Source: Streptomyces kaniharaensis (GTDB taxonomy: Bacteria > Actinomycetota > Actinomycetes > Streptomycetales > Streptomycetaceae). Taken from it: DNA of 64,000 bases. The position numbers and the translations under genes were made by a program. Positions 8,929 to 15,913 of the stretch are shown piece after piece. The notes under the pieces are model-generated. The model was given only the letters and a program-made list of their open reading frames with translations, was not told the origin of the DNA and made no database searches. Location: assembly GCF_009569385.1 (NCBI RefSeq), contig NZ_WBOF01000001.1, forward strand, positions 1,550,001 to 1,614,000, written 5' to 3'. Each line of letters opens with the position of its first letter. Positions within the stretch are counted from its first letter, which is position 1.

Positions 8929-10776
8929 TCACTTCACCGTGAAGGTGTTCAGGACGGTGTTGAAGCGCTGCTGGGTGGTCGTCCAGTCCTCCTGCGCCGG
9001 CGCGGACATGTAGATCGCGTACTCGGTGCCGTTCGGGGCGATGAAGGCCTGGTCGATCGCGTGCCGGGGGCCACGCTGGTCGGTGAAGGTGAACTCCCAC
9101 ACGGCGCCGTCACGGCCCTGGTAGACGTTCGCCTGGAGCGTGATCCGCTGGTAGTCGCGGGACTGGCCGACGGTCTGCTCCAGTTGCAAAAAGTGCTGCT
9201 CTGAGGACTGCGTCGCGCCCGGGGTGACGCCGAAGCGGAGCAGGTGGACGCCGCCGTCGGGCGAGTAGTCGATCTGCCCGCCGTGCTCGGCCCGTGTCCA
9301 GCCCTGCGGGACGGCCACCAGGAATCCGGCCGGGTCGTCGACCCAGCGGTAGCCGGCGGGGGCCGGGGGCAGGGCGGGCGCTGGAGTGGCCGGGGCGGGA
9401 GTGGCGGGCGCGGGGGTGGCCGGCGCCGTGACCGTGGCCGTGGCCGTGACGGTTGGCGTGGGCGCCGCGGTGGGAGTGGGGGTGGGCGTGGGGGTCGGCG
9501 CGGACGGGACCGATGCCGACGGCGAGGCGGCCGGGGCGACGGCCGGGGTCGCGGGCCCGCTGGAGGTGCTGTTGACCACCGCGTAGGTCACACCGCCCAC
9601 CAGCAGCAGTGCCAGTGCGCTCCCCGCAATCGCCAGCACCCGGCGCCGCCGACGGCCGCGGTCGTCGTCCGGGCCCGGCCGCTCGGCCGGTGCCGGCGGG
9701 CCGGGATACCCGCCGGGCGGGCTCGGCGGGCCGGTCGGCATGGGCGCCACGGGCGGGCCGTACCCGGGCACCAGGGGGCCCGCGGCCGGTGGCGGGCCCA
9801 CCGGTGCGCCCGCGGCCGGCGGAGGCGTGGCCCGGCCGGGTATCGGCGTCGACGGGGTCGCCTGCGTCCGGGTGTAGTCGGGCGCGGGCCCCTCCGGCGG
9901 CAGGTGCGGAAGGGTACCGCTCGTTCTGCCGCCGGCCACCTCGCGCAGCATGCGCACGGCCTCGACCGCGTCCGGCCGTGCGGACGGGTCCTTGCGTAAC
10001 AGCGCCTCCAGGACGGGGGTCAGGACGCCCGCGTTGCGCGGGTCGGGCAGCGGGTCGGCGATGACCGCCTGCAGCGTGCTCATGGTGGTGGTGCGGTGGA
10101 ACGGCGACTGCCCCTCCAGGGCCGCGTACAGCGTGGCGCCCAGCGACCACAGGTCCGACTCCGGCCCCGCCCGGTGGCCGAGGATCCGCTCGGGGGCGAC
10201 GTAGTCGGGGGAGCCGACGATGTCGCCGGTCCTGGTCAGGCTGGGCGAGCCGATCATGATCGCGATGCCGAAGTCGGTCAGCACCACCCGGCCGCCGCGT
10301 TCCAGCAGCACGTTGGCGGGCTTGACGTCCCGGTGCAGGACGCCGTGCCGGTGCGCCTGGTCCAGCGCGGCCGCCACCTGCTCGCCGACCCGGGCCGCGT
10401 CCCGGGGCAGCAGGGTGCCCTCCTCGGCGATGACGTCGGCGAGCGAGCGGCCGTCGATCAGCTCCATGACGATCCACGGCCGGCCGTCCTGCTCCAGCAC
10501 GTCGTGGACGGTGATCACACCCGGGTGCCTGACCTGGGCGGCCGCCCTGGCCTCCTGGAGCATCCGCGAGTGCAGGGTGGGCAGCTCGCTCTCCGGCACA
10601 CCGCTGACGGTCAGTTCCTTCACCGCGACCTGGCGCCCGAGCTTGAGGTCCTGGGCCACCCACACCGTGCCCATGCCGCCGCGACCGATCAGCTCGCCGA
10701 GCCGGTAGCGTCCGGCGATCACCCGGGGTTCCTCCGCCGGCGGCGGGCCGGGTGCCGTGTCGTCGTGAGAGCCCAT
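8929..10776 (-). CDS. Membrane Ser/Thr protein kinase with extracytoplasmic domain
   Basis: A 615-residue Hanks-type kinase. Residues 24-280 are the kinase domain: glycine loop IGRGGMGTVW, ATP-binding Lys53 in VAVKE, catalytic HRDVKPANV, DFG in LTDFGIA, and VGSPDYVAPE. A Pro/Gly-rich juxtamembrane segment follows, then one membrane helix at about 375-400 and a Ser/Pro/Thr/Ala-rich linker. A C-terminal domain of about 140 residues (WVDDPAGFLVAVPQGW... to NTVLNTFTVK) would face outside and is not a PASTA repeat. The ATG at 10776 is preferred to a TTG 60 bases upstream, although its ribosome site is weak. The ligand is unknown. Confidence 0.92.
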   Translation of the reverse strand: MGSHDDTAPGPPPAEEPRVIAGRYRLGELIGRGGMGTVWVAQDLKLGRQVAVKELTVSGVPESELPTLHSRMLQEARAAAQVRHPGVITVHDVLEQDGRPWIVMELIDGRSLADVIAEEGTLLPRDAARVGEQVAAALDQAHRHGVLHRDVKPANVLLERGGRVVLTDFGIAIMIGSPSLTRTGDIVGSPDYVAPERILGHRAGPESDLWSLGATLYAALEGQSPFHRTTTMSTLQAVIADPLPDPRNAGVLTPVLEALLRKDPSARPDAVEAVRMLREVAGGRTSGTLPHLPPEGPAPDYTRTQATPSTPIPGRATPPPAAGAPVGPPPAAGPLVPGYGPPVAPMPTGPPSPPGGYPGPPAPAERPGPDDDRGRRRRRVLAIAGSALALLLVGGVTYAVVNSTSSGPATPAVAPAASPSASVPSAPTPTPTPTPTAAPTPTVTATATVTAPATPAPATPAPATPAPALPPAPAGYRWVDDPAGFLVAVPQGWTRAEHGGQIDYSPDGGVHLLRFGVTPGATQSSEQHFLQLEQTVGQSRDYQRITLQANVYQGRDGAVWEFTFTDQRGPRHAIDQAFIAPNGTEYAIYMSAPAQEDWTTTQQRFNTVLNTFTVK

Positions 10777-10860
10777 GGCGTTCCCGCAATCCTGTGCGAC
10801 CTCTTCCAGCACACGCTGATGGATGGTCCCGGTCAAACCGAGGGCCGATCGAGGACGTGC

Positions 10861-10895
10861 GGCGGCCCCGGACTCCGCCGGTGTCCGGGGCCGCC
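10861..10895 (-). terminator. Hairpin downstream of the DHA2 exporter
   Basis: A 13-bp perfect stem (GGCGGCCCCGGAC at 10861-10873 with its complement at 10883-10895), about 35 bases after the minus-strand exporter stop and before the kinase start at 10776. Confidence 0.75.
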
Positions 10896-10929
10896 GGTTC
10901 AGGGCGGGTTCAGGGCTGGTTCAGAAAGA

Positions 10930-12534
10930 TCAGATGTGGACGGCCGGGCCCGCGTCGGTGGTGCCGCGGCGGGTCAGCAGGCCGAGCAGGGCGGCGCCGA
11001 AGGCCACCACGGAGGCGACCGCGAAGGCGAGCGACATGCCGCTGACGAAGGAGTCGTGCACCGCGCCGGCCATCGCGTCCACCACCTGCTGCGGGGTGCC
11101 GGGCGGGGCCGGCGGCGCGATGCCGAGCTGGGCGGCCTGCCTGAGGCCCTCGGCCTGCGGGCCCTCGACCGGCGGCAGACCGGCCTCGGCCCAGTTGCCG
11201 GGCAGCACGTCGGAGACCTTGGCGGCCATCAGCGCGCCCAGCACGGCGGTACCGAGGCTGCCGCCGACCTGCATCGCGGACTGTTGGAGACCGCCGGCCA
11301 CCCCGGACAGCTCCAGCGGGGCGTTGCCGACGATGACCTCGGTGGCGCCGACCATGACCGGGCTGATGCCGAGGCCCATCAGAACGAACCAGAGCGACAT
11401 CACGCCGGTGCCGGAGCCGGTGTCCAGGGTGGACATGCCGAACATCGCGGCGGTGGTGATCAGCATGCCGGCCACGATCGGGATCCGCGGGCCGAGCTTG
11501 CCGATCGCGATCCCGGCGACCGGCGAGCCGACGATCATCATGCCGGTCATCGGCAGCAGGTGGACGCCGGCCGAGACCGGCGACATCCCGTGCACGTTCT
11601 GCAGGTAGAAGGTCACGAAGAAGATCGCGCCGAAGAACGCGAAGGCCATCAGCACCATGAGCAGGGTGCCCGCCGACAGCGGCAGCGAACGGAACAGGCC
11701 GAGCGGGATCAGCGGCTCCCGGGCCTTGCCCTGCCAGAGCGCGAACAGCACCATCAGGACCACCGCGCCGCCGAGGAACAGCAGCGTGGACGGATCCCCC
11801 CAGCCCCACTCGGGGGCCTTGATGATGCCGAAGACGAGGGCGAACATCGCCACCGAGAGCAGCGCGATGCCGAGCAGGTCGAAGGACTTGGCGGCGTTCT
11901 CGGCCCGGACGTCCTTGAGCACCAGCAGGCCCAGGACGAGCGCGATCAGGCCGACCGGGACGTTGATGAAGAAGACCGACTCCCAGCTGACGTGCTCGAC
12001 CAGCAGACCGCCGACGATCGGGCCCGCCGCCGTGGAGGCGCCGATCACGCCGCCCCAGATGCCGATCGCCATGTTCAGCCGCTCGGCCGGGAACGCCCCG
12101 CGCAGCAGGCCGAGCGCGGCCGGCTGGAGCAGCGCGCCGAACAGGCCCTGGAGGACCCGGAAGGCGATCACGGTCCGGATGTCGCCGGCGAAGCCGATCG
12201 CCGCGGAGGTGGCGGCGAAGCCGACCGCGCCGACCAGGAACGCCGTCTTGTGGCCGAACCGGTCGCCGATCTTTCCGGCGGTGATCAGGAAGACCGCCAG
12301 CGCCAGCAGGTAGCCGCTGGTCACCCACTGGATCTCGGAGGGCGCGGCGTGCAGCTTCTCCTGGATCACCGGGTTGGCGATCGCGACGATCGTCCCGTCC
12401 AGGGCGACCATCATCACACCGACCGCGACGGTCAGCAGAGTCAGCCAGGGGTGCCCCTTGATCCCACCCCCCGGCGGTGCCGTGCGCTGCGGCGGGACGT
12501 CCGCCTTGGCGTTGTCGACGACGGACTGGCTCAT
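10930..12534 (-). CDS. MFS drug exporter, DHA2 (14-helix) family
   Basis: A 534-residue major facilitator of the EmrB/QacA type, a proton-driven exporter of hydrophobic drugs in the cytoplasmic membrane. The DHA2 signature is visible early: LTVAVGVMMVALDGTIVAIA (helix 1, with the Asp of motif D1), WVTSGYLLALAV (helix 2), then GKIGDRFGHKTAFL (motif A) and FRVLQGLFGALLQPAALGLL (motif B/C region). About 14 hydrophobic segments are present. The ATG at 12534 has GGAGGG upstream. It is divergent from a TetR regulator, and palindromes lie between them, so it is very probably repressed by that regulator. Substrate unknown. Confidence 0.93.
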   Translation of the reverse strand: MSQSVVDNAKADVPPQRTAPPGGGIKGHPWLTLLTVAVGVMMVALDGTIVAIANPVIQEKLHAAPSEIQWVTSGYLLALAVFLITAGKIGDRFGHKTAFLVGAVGFAATSAAIGFAGDIRTVIAFRVLQGLFGALLQPAALGLLRGAFPAERLNMAIGIWGGVIGASTAAGPIVGGLLVEHVSWESVFFINVPVGLIALVLGLLVLKDVRAENAAKSFDLLGIALLSVAMFALVFGIIKAPEWGWGDPSTLLFLGGAVVLMVLFALWQGKAREPLIPLGLFRSLPLSAGTLLMVLMAFAFFGAIFFVTFYLQNVHGMSPVSAGVHLLPMTGMMIVGSPVAGIAIGKLGPRIPIVAGMLITTAAMFGMSTLDTGSGTGVMSLWFVLMGLGISPVMVGATEVIVGNAPLELSGVAGGLQQSAMQVGGSLGTAVLGALMAAKVSDVLPGNWAEAGLPPVEGPQAEGLRQAAQLGIAPPAPPGTPQQVVDAMAGAVHDSFVSGMSLAFAVASVVAFGAALLGLLTRRGTTDAGPAVHI

Positions 12535-12633
12535 CTGGGCCCTCCGGGGGCGTGTGCAGCGAACAGGCGTGGGCGTGGCGCCCCGGCCCTCCCGTCCCCA
12601 CGAGTTGCCCGGCCCGGCGGGCGCCACTGCGGG

Positions 12634-12696
12634 AGATTATGTCAGACACTGACATTCGGCAAACACTGACTTCTGGCCGGTACTGACATTTGTCAG
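12634..12696. promoter_or_regulatory. Operators and exporter promoter in the tetR-MFS intergenic region
   Basis: Three copies of the CTGAC/GTCAG half-site occur. GTCAG-aca-CTGAC is a palindrome at 12641-12653; CTGACA-tt-TGTCAG is a palindrome at 12683-12696; a single CTGAC lies between at 12665-12669. On the minus strand, TTGCCG (12662-12657) and TAATCT (12639-12634) form a -35/-10 pair with a 17-base spacer, and the first palindrome fills that spacer. This is the arrangement expected for TetR-type repression. Confidence 0.65.
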
Positions 12697-12746
12697 GCCG
12701 ATAAGGTTGCACTCCACCCACCCGCAGCGCCCGGAAGGCCCCGACC

Positions 12747-13451
12747 ATGGCCGCTCACGCCACCAACCCCGCCGCCCCGACCGGCCCGGTGCCGATCACG
12801 CCCCTGGAGCGGACGCCCGGGCTGCGCGAGCGCAAGAAGCAGCAGACCCGCGACGCCCTGGTCCAGGCCGCCCACACGCTCTTCCTCAGTCAGGGCTTCG
12901 CCGGCACGACCGTCGACGAGATCGCCACCGCCGTCGACGTCTCCCAGCGCACCTTCTTCCGCTACTTCGCCAACAAGGACGAGGTCGCGCTCGCCGTCAT
13001 GGCCGACGCCGAGGACTACTTCATCGAGTGCCTGCGCCGCCGCCCGGCCGACGAATCCCCGCTCCAGGCCCTGCGCGCCGCGATCGTCCAGTCCTGGCGC
13101 GACCTCGGGAACGCGAAGACCTCCGGGCCGGGCACGGTCACCAGCGCCCTGGAACTCATGCGGATGATCGAGGAGGCGCCCACCCTGCTCGCCGCCCACC
13201 TGCGCCGGGTCACCGAGCAGGAGCGGATCGTCGTCCGGGTGCTCGCCGAACGCGAGGGACTGGACCCGGCCGAGGACCTGCGCCCCGCCGTGCTCGCCGC
13301 CGTCTTCGGTAGCGTGCTGCGCGCCGCCCACCTGTCCTGGACCGCCGACCAGGAGCCCGACGGTCCGGAGGGCATGATCGCCCTGATCGAGCGCCACTTC
13401 GACCAGCTCGGCCCGGCCCTGGCCGGCCACTGGCGCGGCACCCCCGCGTAG
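12747..13451 (+). CDS. TetR family transcriptional regulator
   Basis: A 234-residue TetR-family repressor. The N-terminal helix-turn-helix is canonical: RERKKQQTRDALVQAAHTLF, then GFAGTTVDEIATAVDVSQRTFFRYFANKDEV in sequence (about residues 30-85). The remaining 150 residues form the variable ligand-binding domain. The ATG at 12747 follows GGAAGG. It is divergent from the DHA2 exporter, with palindromic half-sites shared between the two promoters, so it most likely controls that exporter and possibly itself. The inducer cannot be told from sequence. Confidence 0.93.
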   Translation: MAAHATNPAAPTGPVPITPLERTPGLRERKKQQTRDALVQAAHTLFLSQGFAGTTVDEIATAVDVSQRTFFRYFANKDEVALAVMADAEDYFIECLRRRPADESPLQALRAAIVQSWRDLGNAKTSGPGTVTSALELMRMIEEAPTLLAAHLRRVTEQERIVVRVLAEREGLDPAEDLRPAVLAAVFGSVLRAAHLSWTADQEPDGPEGMIALIERHFDQLGPALAGHWRGTPA

Positions 13452-13689
13452 CACCGGGCGCGCCGTCGCGCTGGTCCTCCAACCCTCGCCGATCCCCACC
13501 GTGCGGCTGCCGGTGGCGACGATCGCTTCCCCGGGGCTGACGGCCGGCCCCGCTTCCGCTGTTCGGAGCCGTCCTGGTGGCGATCGGGTGGTTCGCCCGA
13601 CGGTTCGACGGGCCCTCAACACCCGCTCCCGCACCCACAGGACGGCGGCCGGCGCCAGGCGGCACTGTTCGGTGCGTATGCGCCGGAAG

Positions 13690-13780
13690 CGGTGTGACCT
13701 GCGCCGGAAGGGGAGGCAAGGACGGGGCGTGGGCCGATCGGTCCACGCCCCTTCGGCCGTTCCGGCGCAGGTCCGCACCG
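13690..13780. repeat. Large nested inverted repeat in the gap before the copper oxidase gene
   Basis: The 490 bases between tetR and the copper oxidase contain no convincing gene. Their main structure is a nested inverted repeat. A 14-bp outer arm GACCTGCGCCGGAA (13696-13709) matches its complement at 13760-13773 and can extend to CGGTGT/GCACCG with one mismatch and one unpaired base. Inside, GGGGCGTGG (13724-13732) pairs with CCACGCCCC (13743-13751). It could terminate tetR or form a structured leader. Confidence 0.6.
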
Positions 13781-13942
13781 CCGGGTCCACCCGCATGCGA
13801 ACCACCACGCACTGTGATGTCCTGTGACGGTCGGCGACCAAATCGCCGTGGCCGCGCACGCCCATGGCCGCCCGTCGTCCGCATTCGCCGGCCTCTCCCG
13901 AACGCCTCTTCCTCTCCCGAACGTCCCTTCCCGAGGAGTTTC

Positions 13943-15886
13943 ATGTCCCTGCCCCCATCGGGCCCGATGCCCCGGTCACGGTCCTTACGCCGGTCCGCCG
14001 CCACGGCCGCCGCACTGGTCTGCGCGGTCACCGCCGGCACCCTGCTCGGCGTCGCGGGCCCGGCCGCCGCCCACGGCGGGCCCGCCGAACCGGGTCAGAC
14101 CGACCTCACCCCGCACGTCACCTCTCCCCGGGTGATGGCCGAGATGCGGGACGACGAGATCGCGACGCTCGGCCCGGAGCACGCCGAGGAGCACGCCCGG
14201 ATGCGCGCCGCCATCCGCGGCATCGGCGACTACCCGCAGACCACCCGCACCAACCGGCTGAACGCGCTGACGGACTCCCAGGCCGCCCACAACGCCGCCT
14301 TCGACGCGGCGACCTTCGGCGTGTTCAACGACTACTTCCCGTCCCCCGACTTCGGCGACCACGTCGCACTGCTGCCGACCGGCAAGGTCCTGCTGTTCTC
14401 CTTCGAACGCATCGAGACCAACCCGGAGAAGGAACCCGCCCCCACCCAGACCACCGGCGCGGAGAACGCCGGCCGGGCCTTCCTCTGGGACCCGGCCAAG
14501 GGCACCGGCCCGGGTGCCTTCAAGCAGGTCACCCCGCCGACCGTCGACATGCCGGACGGCCTCGGCCAGCCCCGCCCGGCGCCGTTCTTCTGCTCCGGCC
14601 ACTCCTTCCTGCCCAACGGCATGCTCGGCGTCTTCGGCGGCAACCTCGGTGGCAACGGCGGCACCGGCGCCAAGCTCTCGCTGATCTTCGACCCGTGGTC
14701 CGAGACCTGGACGAGGAACCCCGACATGTCCGTCGGCCGCTGGTACCCCTCCGTGGTGACCGGTGCCGACGGCCGGCAGCTGATCATGTCCGGCCAGTCC
14801 GAACTCGGCTGGGGCACCCCGACCCCGGTGGTCGAACGGTTCCCCGCCAAGGGCTTCCCGGTGCCCACGGCCAGGACCGACACCCCCACCAACACCCCGG
14901 TGGACCGGCTCAGGTCGGACGCCCCGTTCACCCTGGACTACCCGCACCTGTTCTCGCTCAACGACGGCAACGTCTACGGCTTCGGCCGCCAGGCCAACGA
15001 GCAGTGGAAGTTCGACCCGGTCACCGAGTCCCGCAGTGACCTGACACCCCGCCCGGACGGCCGCAAACGCAACTACGGCTCCGCCGTCATGCTGCCCGGC
15101 GGCGTCAACGGCCCGGACTCCGCGCTGATCCTCGGCGGCGACCGCGACAACCCGAGCACCCTGCGCTTCTCCAACGGCAGTTGGACGGCCGAGAAGTCCC
15201 GCGCCTTCGGCCGCACCCAGGACGACACCATCCTGCTGCCCAACGGCGGGCTGATGACCGTCAACGGGGCGTACGACATCCGCGACTACGGCAACGGCCC
15301 GTACAACCCCAACGCCGACCTCAAGTACCGCCAGATCGAGCTGCGCGACGACCAGGGCAACTGGAAGCTCGGCCCGGTCCAGCGGCTGCCGCGCGGCTAC
15401 CACTCCAACGCCGTGGTCCTGCCCGACGGACGCGTCATGGTGACCGGCGACGAGCTCCAGCAGCTCGCCAACAACCCGGACATCGACGGCACGGTGAGCG
15501 GCATCCCCGGCACGACCGGCCCCGTCACCATGAACGGCACCATCGAGATCTACGAGCCCGCCTACCTGCACCAGGGCGCCCGGCCCACGCTGAACAACGT
15601 GCCGACGGCACCGGTCGTCTACAACCGCATGTTCACTGTCACCACCTCGACCCCGACCCTCGCCTCGAAGGCCGTCCTGCTGGCGCCGACCACCTCGACC
15701 CACTCGGTGAACACCAGCCAGCGCCACATCGACCTGCGGATCACCAGCCGGGCCGGCAACCGGCTGCAGCTCCAGGCCCCGCCGGACGCCAAGGCCGCGC
15801 CGCCCGGCTGGTACATGCTCTTCCTGCTCAACGACCAGGGCGTGCCCAGCGTCGCGCAGTGGGTCCAGCTCAACTCCCAGTCCTGA
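13943..15886 (+). CDS. Secreted copper-radical oxidase (galactose/glyoxal oxidase-like)
   Basis: A 647-residue exported oxidase of the galactose oxidase-like family with a C-terminal DUF1929 domain; such enzymes oxidise an alcohol or aldehyde and release hydrogen peroxide. Residues 1-43 are a signal peptide with an Arg-Arg pair ahead of the hydrophobic core. All copper-site residues can be placed: Cys217 in FFCSGHSF and Tyr268 in GRWYPS (the cross-linked Cys-Tyr pair), Tyr486-His487 in RGYHSNAVVLPDGRV and His587 in STHSVN. A seven-bladed Kelch-type propeller lies between. The ATG at 13943 follows GAGGAG. The next gene, 27 bases on, is a peroxidase, recalling the GlxA-DtpA pair of Streptomyces lividans. 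Substrate unknown. Confidence 0.9.
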   Translation: MSLPPSGPMPRSRSLRRSAATAAALVCAVTAGTLLGVAGPAAAHGGPAEPGQTDLTPHVTSPRVMAEMRDDEIATLGPEHAEEHARMRAAIRGIGDYPQTTRTNRLNALTDSQAAHNAAFDAATFGVFNDYFPSPDFGDHVALLPTGKVLLFSFERIETNPEKEPAPTQTTGAENAGRAFLWDPAKGTGPGAFKQVTPPTVDMPDGLGQPRPAPFFCSGHSFLPNGMLGVFGGNLGGNGGTGAKLSLIFDPWSETWTRNPDMSVGRWYPSVVTGADGRQLIMSGQSELGWGTPTPVVERFPAKGFPVPTARTDTPTNTPVDRLRSDAPFTLDYPHLFSLNDGNVYGFGRQANEQWKFDPVTESRSDLTPRPDGRKRNYGSAVMLPGGVNGPDSALILGGDRDNPSTLRFSNGSWTAEKSRAFGRTQDDTILLPNGGLMTVNGAYDIRDYGNGPYNPNADLKYRQIELRDDQGNWKLGPVQRLPRGYHSNAVVLPDGRVMVTGDELQQLANNPDIDGTVSGIPGTTGPVTMNGTIEIYEPAYLHQGARPTLNNVPTAPVVYNRMFTVTTSTPTLASKAVLLAPTTSTHSVNTSQRHIDLRITSRAGNRLQLQAPPDAKAAPPGWYMLFLLNDQGVPSVAQWVQLNSQS

Positions 15887-15913
15887 AAGCCCCATCCAGA
15901 AAGGAATCCACCC

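Noticed and set aside
10096..12669. An 857-codon open frame on the plus strand opposite the kinase and exporter genes
   Set aside because: Asp/His/Arg/Gln-rich shadow spanning two real genes and their intergenic terminator.
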